64,000 nucleotides of DNA, from the NCBI RefSeq assembly GCF_003182485.1, contig NZ_QGTX01000001.1, positions 558,001 through 622,000 on the forward strand, read 5' to 3'. Source of the DNA: Geodermatophilus normandii (lineage in GTDB: Bacteria > Actinomycetota > Actinomycetes > Mycobacteriales > Geodermatophilaceae). Numbering within the stretch: position 1 is the stretch's first letter; every line of letters starts with the position of its first letter. A model generated the notes under the pieces. That model was given only the letters and a program-made list of their open reading frames with translations, was not told the DNA's origin and ran no database searches. This document shows, piece after piece, positions 7,380 through 15,382 of this stretch. A program made the position numbers and the translations under genes.

Positions 7380-8021
7380 GTGCCCCGCCTCCGCCTCCGC
7401 CTCCGCCGTCCCCGCTCCCCCGCCACCCTGCTGCGCCGGTGCCTCGCGGCGGCGCTGGCCGTCGGCGCCCTCGTGCTCGCCCTGCGCCCGCCGCCGGTCC
7501 CGGCGGCGGCCCCGCCTCCCGGCACGCCGGTCGTCACCGCCGCCGCCGACCTGCCGGCGGGCACCGTCCTCACCCCGGCCCTGCTGAGGACCGCCGAGCT
7601 GCCGGCCGCGGCGGTCCCCGCCGGCGGAGCGGCCGACCCGGCGTCGCTGGCCGGCCGGGTGCTCGCCGCGCCACTGCGGGCAGGCGAGCCGGTCACCGAC
7701 GTCCGGCTGCTCGGCCCGGGCCTGACGGCGCTGCTCCCGCCCGGTCAGGTCGCCGCACCGGTCCGGCTGGCCGACCTCGCCGTCGCCGGGCTGGCCGCGG
7801 CCGGGGACCGGGTCGACGTGCTCGCCACCGCGTCCGGCGCGGCGCGCGCCGAGGTGGTCGCCTCCGGGGCCCTGGTCCTGGCCGCACCGCCCGAGGGGAG
7901 CCCGGACGGCCCGGCCGGCGGCGGGCTGCTCGTGCTCGCCGTCGACGAGGCCACCGCCGCCACTCTGGCCGCTGCGGCCACCACCGCCACGCTCACGTTG
8001 AGCCTGCCGGGGTCGCCGTGA
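7380..8021 (+). CDS. SAF-domain protein (CpaB/RcpC-like)
   Basis: The 213-aa protein has an arginine-rich N-terminus and one membrane anchor (about residues 18-38). An Ala/Pro linker follows, then a SAF domain beginning VVTAAADLPAGTVLTPALLR and ending in VLAAPLRAGEPVTDVRLL. The rest resembles the C-terminal RcpC domain (VDVLATASG...LVLAV). Relatives assist Flp pilus assembly or bind sugars at the cell surface. In actinobacteria a stand-alone version is often next to mscL, as here. The GTG at 7380 is the most likely start. Its stop overlaps a GTG in the mscL frame. Confidence 0.75.
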   Translation: MPRLRLRLRRPRSPATLLRRCLAAALAVGALVLALRPPPVPAAAPPPGTPVVTAAADLPAGTVLTPALLRTAELPAAAVPAGGAADPASLAGRVLAAPLRAGEPVTDVRLLGPGLTALLPPGQVAAPVRLADLAVAGLAAAGDRVDVLATASGAARAEVVASGALVLAAPPEGSPDGPAGGGLLVLAVDEATAATLAAAATTATLTLSLPGSP

Positions 8022-8032
8022 GGCATGCCGGG

Positions 8033-8365
8033 GTGCTCGGGGGCTCCACGGACCTCGTGCCGCGCGGCAACGTCGTGGAGCCGGCCGTCGCGGTCGTCAT
8101 CGGCACGGCGTCCACCGCGGTCGTCGCGGCGTTCGCCGACTCGTCCCTCACGCCGCTGATCGGCCTGACCGGCGCGGCGGGGTGGGCGGCGAGGTGGTGG
8201 TCGACGGCGAGTGGTCCACCTACGGCGCGCGTCCGTCAGCCGGGTGGTCACGTCCGTGCTGACCGCGGCGGTCGTGCACTTCCTCGTGGTGCTGCCGACG
8301 ACCCGGCTCGCCGAGCGCCGCCGGCGGGGCGTGGAGGCCGGGACCGGGGCACGCCGTCCCGCTAG
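8033..8365 (+). pseudogene. mscL: Large-conductance mechanosensitive channel MscL, frameshifted
   Basis: The first frame reads VLGGSTDLVPRGNVV and then AVAVVIGTASTAVVAAFADSS, clearly the MscL N-terminus and first helix. Near 8180, in a GGGG run, homology moves to the next frame (GGEVVVDGEWSTYGA). Near 8228 it moves again (SVSRVVTSVLTAAVVHFLVVLPTTRLAERRRRG), the second helix and cytoplasmic basic region. Each switch equals one missing base. A third switch near the end would reach the TAG at 8363, which forms a CTAG with the YbaK stop. As written the gene cannot make a channel. If the gaps are sequencing errors, it encodes a normal MscL of about 111 aa. Confidence 0.75.
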
Positions 8366-8919
8366 TCGCTGCCCCAGTGCGGCGGACGGTCCTCGAGGTA
8401 GCGCCGGTCGGGGTCGTCGGGCCGCTCGCCCCAGCCGACGTCGCGGTCGTCGGGCGCCCGCTCCGCCGGGGGCACCGGCGCCGGGTCGGGGGCCTCGGCC
8501 ACCGGCACGCCCAGCCCGTCGAGGACCTCGGCCGTGGGCAGCCCGGCCAGGACCGCCCCGGGCACCGCGATCTTCGCCCCCCGGGTCCCCGAGCCGACGA
8601 CGACGATCCCGGCGGCGGCCACCGCGGCGTCGACCAGCACCGGCCAGGACGCCGGCAGGCCGATCGGGGTGATCCCGCCGTAGGCCATCCCGGTCTCGGC
8701 GACGGCCACGTCCTGCGGCGCGAACGACGCCTTGCGCGCCCCCAGGTGCCGGCGGACCAGCCCGTTGACGTCGGCGCGGGTGGTCGCCAGCACGAGGCAG
8801 GCGACGAGGGTGGTCTGCCCCGCCCGGCGGGCGGCCACGACGACGCAGTTGGCCGACGCCTCGGGCGGCACGCCGTAGGCCTCGGTGAACGCGGCCGTGT
8901 CGGCGAGGTCGTCGTCCAC
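8362..8919 (-). CDS. YbaK/EbsC family protein (aminoacyl-tRNA deacylase-like)
   Basis: The visible frame gives 185 aa with the YbaK core: EASANCVVVAARRAGQTTLVACLVLATTRADVNG, then MAYGGITPIGLP and VVVGSGTRGAKI. The family hydrolyses mischarged aminoacyl-tRNAs or related esters. From GTG 8919 the protein lacks the usual first 40 or so residues. The same frame continues upstream without an ATG or GTG, coding LGSLTWEPAAARPDLL. A GTG at 9053 with a good leaderless promoter box reads VPDPLDQPPP and joins this sequence if one C is added in a five-C run near 9028-9032. The real gene is therefore probably 8362-9053, with about 230 aa. Confidence 0.75.
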   Translation of the reverse strand: MDDDLADTAAFTEAYGVPPEASANCVVVAARRAGQTTLVACLVLATTRADVNGLVRRHLGARKASFAPQDVAVAETGMAYGGITPIGLPASWPVLVDAAVAAAGIVVVGSGTRGAKIAVPGAVLAGLPTAEVLDGLGVPVAEAPDPAPVPPAERAPDDRDVGWGERPDDPDRRYLEDRPPHWGSD

Positions 8920-9143
8920 GGGCGCGACCCACGCCGGACCGGACAGGGCGGGCAGGGCCGCTGCGACCGGGGCGCCGAGGAGGTCGGGCCGCGCGGCGGC
9001 CGGCTCCCAGGTCAGCGAGCCGAGGGCGGGGGCTGGTCGAGGGGGTCCGGCACGCCCGCGATCCTGCCCGGTGGCCGGATCCGCGCGATCGTCGGCCGGA
9101 TCCCCGGCGGTGCCGCGGGCCGGTGCCGGTCAGGATGGGGGCC

Positions 9144-9503
9144 ATGATCGGTCAGCTGCACTCCGTCGTGGTCGACGCGCCGGACGCACACGCGCTCGCC
9201 ACCTTCTACGCCGAGCTGCTGGGGCTGGAGGTGAGCAAGGGCGGTCCCGGTGACGACTGGGTCGTGGTCAGCGGCCAGGGGCACCGGCTGGCGTTCCAGC
9301 AGGCGCCGGACCTCGTGCCGCCGGACTGGCCCGACCCGCAGCGCCCGCAGCAGTTCCACCTCGACGTCTACGTCGCCGACGTCGACGAGGCCGAGCCCAG
9401 GGTGCTCGCGCTCGGCGCGCGGAAGCTGCCCGGCGGCGGGGGCGACTTCCGCGTGTACGCCGACCCGGTCGGCCACCCCTTCTGCCTGGTGTGGGACGCG
9501 TGA
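9144..9503 (+). CDS. VOC (glyoxalase/bleomycin-resistance fold) family protein
   Basis: The 119-aa single-domain protein starts IGQLHSVVVDAPDAHALATFYAELLGLEV and ends YADPVGHPFCLVWDA. These are the paired beta-alpha-beta-beta-beta modules of the vicinal oxygen chelate superfamily. The ligands H6 and H-F-C near the end suggest a metal or ligand site. ATG 9144 lies 7 nt after CAGGAT (9131-9136), which indicates a leaderless mRNA. The gene is coupled to the next one by a GTGA overlap. The substrate is unknown. Confidence 0.88.
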   Translation: MIGQLHSVVVDAPDAHALATFYAELLGLEVSKGGPGDDWVVVSGQGHRLAFQQAPDLVPPDWPDPQRPQQFHLDVYVADVDEAEPRVLALGARKLPGGGGDFRVYADPVGHPFCLVWDA

Positions 9504-9916
9504 GCGCCGAGCTGCCCGGCGTGGACCGGGCCTCGAGCAGCGCCTTCGTCGCCGCCACCGGCTTCGACGTCGGCGAGGTCAGCGGCACCCGGGTCACCGG
9601 CACCGTCGAGCTGGGCCCCGACCAGCACACCCCGTGGGGCGTCGTCCACGGCGGCGTCTACTGCGCGGTGATCGAGTCCGCGGCGTCGATCGGCGCCAGC
9701 GCGGCCGTGGCCGACCGCGGCCAGTTCGCCGTCGGGGTCAACAACAGCACCGACTTCCTGCGGCCGGTCACCGCCGGGCGGGTCGACGTCGTCGCCGAGC
9801 CGGTCCAGCAGGGCCGCACCCTGCAGCTGTGGCTGGTGCAGCTGACCCGCGAGGACGGCAAGCTCGTCGCCCGTGGGCAGGTGCGGCTGCAGAACGTGCC
9901 GCTGCCCGGGGCGTGA
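9500..9916 (+). CDS. PaaI-family hotdog-fold thioesterase
   Basis: The 138-aa hotdog protein has the PaaI thioesterase signature HGGVYCAVIESAASIGA after TPWGVV, and the later NNSTDFLRPVTAGRV strand pair. Such enzymes release CoA from aromatic or medium-chain acyl-CoAs. GTG 9500 overlaps the VOC stop by 4 bp and its own stop overlaps the phosphotransferase start. The three genes therefore form one translationally coupled operon with VOC first. Acyl specificity cannot be told from sequence. Confidence 0.87.
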   Translation: MSAELPGVDRASSSAFVAATGFDVGEVSGTRVTGTVELGPDQHTPWGVVHGGVYCAVIESAASIGASAAVADRGQFAVGVNNSTDFLRPVTAGRVDVVAEPVQQGRTLQLWLVQLTREDGKLVARGQVRLQNVPLPGA

Positions 9917-10734
9917 CCGGGCGGGCCGCGCGGGCGGTGGCCGCCGCGGTCGCGGTGGCCACCGCCTCCGGCGTCCGGTGCGGCGCACCGCGGGTCCTGC
10001 ACGACGGCGTGAACGCGGTCGTGCACCTGGCGCCGGCACCGGTGGTGGCGCGGGTGGCCACCCTGACGCCGCTGCTGCGACCCGACCCCGCCCGCCCGTT
10101 CGGCCGCGAGGTCGCGCTCGCCGCCGCCCTGGCCGCGGCGGGTGCCGCCGTCGTCCCGCCGAGCGACCTGCTGCCGCCCGGGCCGCACCGGCACGACGGG
10201 CTGACGCTCACCTTCTGGACGCACGTGGCGGTCCTCCCCCGCACGCCCACGCCCGCCGAGGCGGCCGCCGAGCTCACCGCCCTGCACCGGCACCTGGCCG
10301 CCCTCCCCGTGACCGGGTCGCCGCTGGACACCCCGCTCGACGACCTCGCGGTGTGGACCGACCGCTCCGGCGCCTGGGGCGTGTCCCCCGCCGTCCGCGC
10401 GCGGACGGCGGAGGAGCTCGACGAGCTGCGGCCGCGGCTCGGCGGTCCGGCACAGGTGCTGCACGGCGACGCCCACCCCGGCAACCTGCTGGCGACGCCG
10501 GACGGGTGGCGGTGGACCGACCTGGAGGACACCTGCACCGGCCCGGCCGCGTGGGACCTCGCCTGCCTGCGCCTCACCTCCCGGCTCGACGGCCGGGCGG
10601 CGCTGGACGCCGTGGGCGGTCCCTCCGACGCCGAGCTCGCGCCCTGGCTGGAGCTGCGCCGGCTGCACGCGCGGGCCTGGACGACGGTGGTCGCCGGTCC
10701 GGCTCAGACCAGCGGCAGCGCGGGTTCCCGGTAG
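9913..10734 (+). CDS. Aminoglycoside-phosphotransferase-fold kinase
   Basis: The 273-aa protein has the APH/choline-kinase fold. HGDAHPGNLL carries the catalytic Asp and Asn of Brenner's motif, and WTDLEDTCTGPAAWDLACL holds the metal-binding Asp that replaces DFG. The N-terminal lobe shows VVHLAPAPVVARVA. The true substrate of such stand-alone kinases is usually a small metabolite rather than an antibiotic. The last 31 bp overlap the 3' end of the opposite MSMEG_6728-like gene. Confidence 0.82.
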   Translation: MTGRAARAVAAAVAVATASGVRCGAPRVLHDGVNAVVHLAPAPVVARVATLTPLLRPDPARPFGREVALAAALAAAGAAVVPPSDLLPPGPHRHDGLTLTFWTHVAVLPRTPTPAEAAAELTALHRHLAALPVTGSPLDTPLDDLAVWTDRSGAWGVSPAVRARTAEELDELRPRLGGPAQVLHGDAHPGNLLATPDGWRWTDLEDTCTGPAAWDLACLRLTSRLDGRAALDAVGGPSDAELAPWLELRRLHARAWTTVVAGPAQTSGSAGSR

Positions 10735-11666
10735 GTGGTGCCGGCCAGCGACGGCGGCAGCACGTCGGGGTCGATCACCACGGAGAACAGCGCGCGCGGG
10801 TCCTGCAGCGTCGCGGGCGGGCGGGCCGCGGCGCGGGGCACCACGTGGTCCCAGCGGGCCGGCCGCCGGTGCGGCAGCAGCTCGCGGCCGTCGAAGAGGT
10901 AGTCGCCGAGCACCTCACCGACCAGCAGGCCGGCGCCGTGCTCGATGGGCAGCGCCACCGGGTCACCGGGGCGGATCTCGTCGAGGAACGTCGAGAGCTG
11001 GCGCAGGTCCTTGCTGGGCCGCCGTCCCGAGATCTCCTTGGCCAGCGCCCGCAGCTCGGCCGGCGACAGGCCCGTGGCGTCGACGTCGACGCCCGACTGG
11101 GTCCCCAGGCCGACGACGCCCGCCGCCAGGCAGGCGCCGAGCTCGTTGTGCGCCCGCGGCCGGACCACCCACACCCGCGTGCCCTCGGGCTCGGGAGCCG
11201 GCGGGACCTCGTCGGGACCGGGCCACACGTAGGGCAGGTCGTCGGGCTCGCTGCCGAACAGGGGCTGGAACAGCGGCCGGTAGAAGTCCGGGTCCTTGGC
11301 CAGCAGGTTGGACCGGTGGGACAGGTGCAGCGCGTCGTCCCCCACCCAGGAGGGCAGCAGGCCGGCGCGGGCCATCTCATCCTGGGAGGCCCCCTCGACG
11401 TCGGGGGCGAACTCGGCGATCAGCGTGTGCGTGCTGTCGGCGAACCCGCGCTCGCGCCACACCCTGACCATCGCCAGGCCGTAGACCACCAGCGCCGCCG
11501 TCCGCCCGCGCCACATGTGCACGACCGGGTGCGAGGCCCAGCCGTAGTCGGGCAGCTCGAGCGCGCGCAGCACCTGCAGCGTCTCCACGCGCTGCTTGCC
11601 CAGCCGCGGCGAGTCCAGCAGCCGCGCGCTCTCCTCGAAGTCGGCCACCGGCAGGAAGGTCTGCAT
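10704..11666 (-). CDS. MSMEG_6728-like protein (pyrimidine-dimer glycosylase-related N-terminus)
   Basis: The 320-aa protein begins MQTFLPVADFEESARLLDSPRLGKQRVETLQVL. This N-terminal fold is shared by actinobacterial MSMEG_6728-family proteins and by T4 endonuclease V (pyrimidine dimer DNA glycosylase). RLGKQR and the W-R-G-R segment near residue 52 are typical. The C-terminal half (from about 165) has no clear assignment to me. A role in DNA repair is inferred only from the fold. Note the photolyase and Nei-like genes elsewhere in the window. Confidence 0.72.
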   Translation of the reverse strand: MQTFLPVADFEESARLLDSPRLGKQRVETLQVLRALELPDYGWASHPVVHMWRGRTAALVVYGLAMVRVWRERGFADSTHTLIAEFAPDVEGASQDEMARAGLLPSWVGDDALHLSHRSNLLAKDPDFYRPLFQPLFGSEPDDLPYVWPGPDEVPPAPEPEGTRVWVVRPRAHNELGACLAAGVVGLGTQSGVDVDATGLSPAELRALAKEISGRRPSKDLRQLSTFLDEIRPGDPVALPIEHGAGLLVGEVLGDYLFDGRELLPHRRPARWDHVVPRAAARPPATLQDPRALFSVVIDPDVLPPSLAGTTYREPALPLV

Positions 11667-11697
11667 CGCGGGTCTTCCTGCCCGTCCGGGTGGCGGG

Positions 11698-11994
11698 TCA
11701 ACCGCCGAGCGCCTCCAGCGCCTCCTCCCACCGGGCGCGGCGGGCGTCGTCGTCCTGGTCCCACCAGGCCGGGCCGCGCTCGCCCAGGCCGGTCTTGGCC
11801 AGCTGCACCCGGTCGCGCGCGGCCCGCACGGCCGCGGGGTCGGCAGCGGTGCGTACCGCCGAGCGGGCGGCGCCCAGGTGCGACAGCAGCCGGGCGCGGA
11901 CGTCGTCGGGCAGCGCCGGGTCGGCCTTCCGCCAGCGCCGCCCGTCGACGACGACCCAGCGGCCGTCGTCGGTGTGCTCGACGTCCCGGCTCAT
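11698..11994 (-). CDS. Small conserved hypothetical protein
   Basis: The 98-aa basic/acidic helical protein reads MSRDVEHTDDGRWVVVDGRRWRKADPALP, then a long helix with DPAAVRAARDRVQLAKTGLGERG, and ends with a second helix. I recall similar actinobacterial proteins labelled, doubtfully, as biopolymer-transport Tol. There is no membrane segment. The ATG at 11994 overlaps the Sir2 stop (ATGA), so it is coupled to the upstream deacetylase gene. Function unknown. Confidence 0.65.
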   Translation of the reverse strand: MSRDVEHTDDGRWVVVDGRRWRKADPALPDDVRARLLSHLGAARSAVRTAADPAAVRAARDRVQLAKTGLGERGPAWWDQDDDARRARWEEALEALGG

Positions 11995-12845
11995 GCCCCG
12001 CAGCGGCGGGCGAGCTCGGGCAGCACCTCGCCCAGCGGCGCGTCGACCTTCACGTCGGCCTTCGCGTCGCCGCGGGTGGGCCCGAGGGTGACCACGCCGA
12101 CCGGGATGCCGAGCTCGGCGGCCCGCAGCACGAACCGGTAGCCGCTCATGACCGTCAGCGAGGAGCCGAGGACGAGCAGGCTGCCTGCGTCCTCGAGCAT
12201 CCGGAAGCAGGTGTCCACGCGGTCGCGCGGCACCGTCTCGCCGAAGAAGACGACGTCGGGCTTGAGCGGGCCGCCGCCGCAGGCGGTGCAGTCGACCATC
12301 ACGAAGCCGTCGAGCACCTCGTCGGGCAGCTCGGCGTCGCCGTCGGGGTTCACCTCGTCCGCGCGCGGGCCGAACCCCGGGTTGGCCACCCGCAGCCGGC
12401 GGTGCAGCTCCGCGCGGCCGGCGACGTCGCCACAGGCCAGGCAGACGGTGCGGTCCAGCCCGCCGTGCAGCTCGACGACGTCGCGTGCGCCGGCCGCCTG
12501 GTGCAGGCCGTCGACGTTCTGCGTGACGACGCCGCCGAGCAGGCCGGCGCGCTGCAGCCGGGCGACCGCGGAGTGCCCGGCGTTGGGCCGGGCGGCGGCC
12601 ATCTGCGGCCAGCCGACGTAGCTGCGCGCCCAGTAGCGGTGCCGCCCGCGCGGGTCGCGCCGGAAGGTCTGCCAGGTCATCGGGGTGTGCCGGCGCAGCG
12701 AGCCGGTGGCGCCCCGGTAGTCGGGGATGCCGGAGTCGGTGGACAGGCCGGCGCCGGAGAGGACGAGGACGTCGCCGTCGGCGACCAGGCCGGCCAGCTC
12801 GTCGAGGCCCGCCGGGCTCGCGACGGCGGGGAGGGCGGCGGTCAC
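11991..12845 (-). CDS. NAD-dependent protein deacylase, Sir2 family
   Basis: The 284-aa sirtuin has all family motifs in order: GAGLSTDSGIPDYRG (NAD binding), TQNVDGLHQAAG, the catalytic His in ELHGGLD, a four-Cys zinc site (CLAC ... CTAC), and VVFFGE, GSSL and the late VTLGPT nucleotide segment. It removes acyl groups from lysines using NAD. The zinc loop contains a longer insert than in short bacterial CobB. GTG 12845 is the start, with GGAGG 11 nt upstream. It leads a two-gene unit with the small protein downstream. Confidence 0.92.
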   Translation of the reverse strand: MTAALPAVASPAGLDELAGLVADGDVLVLSGAGLSTDSGIPDYRGATGSLRRHTPMTWQTFRRDPRGRHRYWARSYVGWPQMAAARPNAGHSAVARLQRAGLLGGVVTQNVDGLHQAAGARDVVELHGGLDRTVCLACGDVAGRAELHRRLRVANPGFGPRADEVNPDGDAELPDEVLDGFVMVDCTACGGGPLKPDVVFFGETVPRDRVDTCFRMLEDAGSLLVLGSSLTVMSGYRFVLRAAELGIPVGVVTLGPTRGDAKADVKVDAPLGEVLPELARRCGA

Positions 12846-12898
12846 CGGCCCATGGTCCTCCGCGACGGCGCGCCGTGCCGCCCCCGTCGGGGTCCCGG

Positions 12899-13336
12899 TC
12901 AGCCGAGCCGCCGCTCCAGCCGGCCCAGCAGGTCGTCGTAGACGCGGCGCAGGCCGCGCGGTGCGAAGGTCCGCTCGAAGAAGCCGCCGACGCCGCCGGC
13001 GCCGTCCCAGGTGGTGCGCACCCGCACGGTGCTGCTGCCGGCACCCGCGGGGGTGACCGTCCAGGTGGTGACCATCGACGAGCGGGTGTCGCGCTCGACG
13101 AGGCTGCCCTCGGGCTCGGTGACCTCGACGTCCTGCTCGCGCACCCGCTTCGACGTCGCGGCGAACCGCCAGTGCACGCGGGTGCCCGAGCCCTGGCCGC
13201 CGGCGTCGACCCGGTAGTCGCTGAACTGCTCGGGCAGCACCTCCCGCCGGGTGCCGGTGTAGTCGGCGAGTGCCGCGCGGACCCGCTCGGCGGGTGCGCG
13301 GACGGTGCGTTCGGCGGTGGCGACGACCTGACCCAT
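12899..13336 (-). CDS. SRPBCC family protein
   Basis: The 145-aa START-like domain reads VVATAERTVRAPAERVRAALADYTGTRREVLP at the N-terminus, central strands (GTRVHWRFAAT, TTWTVTPAGAGSSTVRV), and a C-terminal helix FAPRGLRRVYDDLLGRLERRLG. It is the second such protein in the window, only distantly similar to the one at 5284-5763. It may share a transcript with the sirtuin 53 bp downstream. The ligand is unknown. Confidence 0.85.
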   Translation of the reverse strand: MGQVVATAERTVRAPAERVRAALADYTGTRREVLPEQFSDYRVDAGGQGSGTRVHWRFAATSKRVREQDVEVTEPEGSLVERDTRSSMVTTWTVTPAGAGSSTVRVRTTWDGAGGVGGFFERTFAPRGLRRVYDDLLGRLERRLG

Positions 13337-13411
13337 GACCCCATCCTCCACCGGCCGGGACAGTGGCCGACGTCACCGCGGGAACGGCGTCGGGCCGGGT
13401 ACCCGTCCGGG

Positions 13412-14305
13412 GTGCCCGTCCTCCCCCTCCGCGCACCGCTGTCCGTCGCCCGCTCCGGCCGGGGTGAGCCACTGGTGCTCCTGCACGGCATGGGCAGCTC
13501 CCGGCGCGACTTCACCGCCGTCGTCCCCGAGTTGTCCGAGCGGTTCGACGTCCTGGCGCTGGACCTGCCCGGGTGCGGGGAGTCCCCGCACCTGGAGGAG
13601 CGGCCGACCGTCGCGGCGATCACCGACGCCGTCGAGCGGACCCTCGACGCCGAGGGTGTCGGCCGGGTGCACGTGCTGGGCAACTCCCTGGGCGCCCGGG
13701 TGGCCCTGGAACTGGCCCGCCGGGGCCGCGCGCGGTCCGTGGTCGCCATCGCGCCGTCGGGGCTCAACGTGCCGCCCGAGCGCGTCTTCCAGGGCACCGG
13801 GATGGCGGTGGCCCGCGTGGTCATGCGGACGGCGGCCCCGCTGGTGGAGCCGCTGTCGCGCTCGCGGATCGGCCGCAGCGCCATGCTCGCCCCGCTCAAG
13901 GCCCAGCCGTGGTCGACGAGCCGCGAGGAGGCCATCGGCGCCCGCGAGGGGTTCTCCGACGCCCGCGACTACTGGCGCACGCTGCTCCACGCGCTGCTGC
14001 TCGACGTGCCCCGCGGCATGGACCGCATCGCGTGTCCCGTGACGCTGGTGCAGGGCGTCGCCGACTGGATCTCCTCGGGGCAGACCGTCCGCTACCTGCC
14101 GCTGGTGCCGGGGTCCCGGTTCCGCCCGCTGGTGTGGGCCGGGCACGCGCCGCAGTCGGACCGGCCGCGCACCGTCGTCCGGCTGGTCGAGGAGACCGCC
14201 GGCCGCGCTCCTGCCGACGCGTCCGCCGAGGAGGCGCCGGCCGTCAGCGCTCCTCGGCGTCCAGGTACGAGCAGCGGAACCGCGCGCCGGCCATCGCCTC
14301 GGTGA
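13412..14305 (+). CDS. Alpha/beta-fold hydrolase
   Basis: The 297-aa alpha/beta hydrolase has LVLLHGMGSSRRDF (oxyanion), the nucleophile elbow GNSLGA with its Ser, and a C-terminal GHAPQSDRP giving the catalytic His. A 30-residue Ala/Pro/Arg tail follows the domain. It is divergent from the SRPBCC gene at 13336. The 3' 62 bp overlap the end of the opposite membrane-protein gene, so the tail may be a read-through extension. The substrate is an unknown ester or epoxide. Confidence 0.87.
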   Translation: MPVLPLRAPLSVARSGRGEPLVLLHGMGSSRRDFTAVVPELSERFDVLALDLPGCGESPHLEERPTVAAITDAVERTLDAEGVGRVHVLGNSLGARVALELARRGRARSVVAIAPSGLNVPPERVFQGTGMAVARVVMRTAAPLVEPLSRSRIGRSAMLAPLKAQPWSTSREEAIGAREGFSDARDYWRTLLHALLLDVPRGMDRIACPVTLVQGVADWISSGQTVRYLPLVPGSRFRPLVWAGHAPQSDRPRTVVRLVEETAGRAPADASAEEAPAVSAPRRPGTSSGTARRPSPR

Positions 14306-14561
14306 AGCGCGCCTCCCAGGCGGGGTCGTCCGCCGGGAAGGTCGCGAACACCCGGTCCTCGAGCACGACCGGCGACCCGTCGGCTCCGGGGCGCCAGTGC
14401 CGCAGCAGCACCCGTGTCTCGCCGTCGACCTCGACGTGCGCCGCCGTCCAGTGCGCCGGGGCCGCGACGGCCCGTCGTGCGGCCGACCACGCGCCCAGGC
14501 GGGTCACCAGCAGGCCGAGGACCACCAGCAGCAGCACGATCTCCACCACCGCGAGGAGCAC
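14244..14561 (-). CDS. Single-pass membrane protein of unknown function
   Basis: The 105-aa protein starts VLLAVVEIVLLLVVLGLLVTRLG, an N-terminal membrane helix. About 80 soluble residues with alternating charged strands follow (HVEVDGETRVLLRHW, EDRVFATFPADDPAWEARF). GTG 14561 is chosen because TACCGT sits 6 nt upstream (14568-14573), a leaderless promoter. A longer frame exists upstream but lacks support. Function unknown. Confidence 0.68.
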   Translation of the reverse strand: MLLAVVEIVLLLVVLGLLVTRLGAWSAARRAVAAPAHWTAAHVEVDGETRVLLRHWRPGADGSPVVLEDRVFATFPADDPAWEARFTEAMAGARFRCSYLDAEER

Positions 14562-14614
14562 GGTCCGACGGTAGCCACCCGGGACGCTGCGCGGGAGCGC
14601 CCGACCCGCCCCGG

Positions 14615-14620
14615 TAGCCT
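14615..14620 (+). promoter_or_regulatory. Probable -10 box of the tRNA-Arg gene
   Basis: TAGCCT lies 35 nt before the mature tRNA and matches the actinobacterial TAnnnT -10. No clear -35 is visible. Confidence 0.4.
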
Positions 14621-14655
14621 CGTCCGGCACGCCCCGGTCGGCTCCGCGCCGACGA

Positions 14656-14731
14656 GCCCCCGTAGCTCAGGGGATAGAGCATCGGTTTCCTAAACCGTGT
14701 GTCGCAGGTTCGAATCCTGCCGGGGGCACCA
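14656..14731 (+). tRNA. tRNA-Arg (anticodon CCT), CCA encoded
   Basis: The 76-nt gene folds into a full cloverleaf. The acceptor stem GCCCCCG pairs with CGGGGGC, and the D stem GCTC pairs with GAGC. The anticodon loop TTCCTAA gives CCT at positions 34-36, so it reads AGG. The T stem GCAGG pairs with CCTGC around TTCGAAT. The discriminator is A and CCA is present in the DNA. tRNA 3' ends are frequent integration sites, but I found no second copy of this 3' end in the window. Confidence 0.97.
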
Positions 14732-14747
14732 GGGGGCTGCCCGTCGG

Positions 14748-15083
14748 TCAGCGCTCCCGGCTCACGCGCGCGACCTGAGCAGCCAGGCCGGTGAACCAGC
14801 GCGCCAGGTGGGGCGCCTGGTCGCGCGAGAGCAGGGCGATGCCGTCTCCGACGAAGTCGACCGTCCAGTGGCCGCGGCGGATCGACTCCGGGATGACGAA
14901 GTCGTCCATCCGCCGTCCTTCGACGCATGCCGCGTCCCGCTGGGCGAGTGAGGCTCCGCTGGTGCCGTCGACGTCGAAGATGCGGCGCAGCGTGACCTCG
15001 ATGAGCACGGGGCGCTCCTCGAGGTACCGCAGCACGGCCTGACCGTCGAAGGCGCCCGGCACGCGGGTGACCAGGAAGAGCAC
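14748..15083 (-). CDS. Hypothetical protein, probably 5'-truncated
   Basis: From GTG 15083 the protein has 111 aa (LFLVTRVPGAFDGQ ... TLRRIFDVDGTSGASLAQRD ... WFTGLAAQVARVSRER). The same frame stays open with good coding bias up to 15275 (PDAHDLPKAFFPEHLEAFAGE and more) but offers no ATG or GTG. The native start is therefore missing, or a CTG is used. Just beyond lies the hairpin at 15293-15318. No family is recognised. Its place next to the tRNA suggests a remnant at a recombination site. Confidence 0.5.
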   Translation of the reverse strand: MLFLVTRVPGAFDGQAVLRYLEERPVLIEVTLRRIFDVDGTSGASLAQRDAACVEGRRMDDFVIPESIRRGHWTVDFVGDGIALLSRDQAPHLARWFTGLAAQVARVSRER

Positions 15084-15292
15084 GGCGCCGCGGTCGACCG
15101 GGGCCGGGACCAGTCCCTCGTGCGCCCAGTCGAACTGGGCCCGGACAACCCGGATGCGGTCCCACGCCTTCGGGCTGCGCAGGAACCGCGCCGACCACTC
15201 GCCGGCGAACGCCTCGAGGTGCTCGGGGAAGAACGCCTTCGGCAGGTCGTGGGCGTCCGGGAGGTCCAGCGGGGCTCACGACCGGCCCCGCA

Positions 15293-15318
15293 CCGCCTCG
15301 TCCCAGCGGACGAGGCGG
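15293..15318 (-). terminator. Hairpin downstream of the barrel-like protein gene
   Basis: CCGCCTCGTCC-CAGC-GGACGAGGCGG is a perfect 11-bp stem with a 4-nt loop, 65 nt past the stop at 15383 on the minus strand. It has no U-tract. Confidence 0.6.
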
Positions 15319-15382
15319 GGTCGAGCGTGTCAGGACTCGCCGCTGGGCGCGTGCACGACGTCAGGAGCCCCGGTCGGGGGCT

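Noticed and set aside
14708-14731. Attachment-site repeat of the tRNA-Arg 3' end marking an integrated element
   Set aside because: No second copy of the 3' end was seen within the window, and no integrase gene is present.
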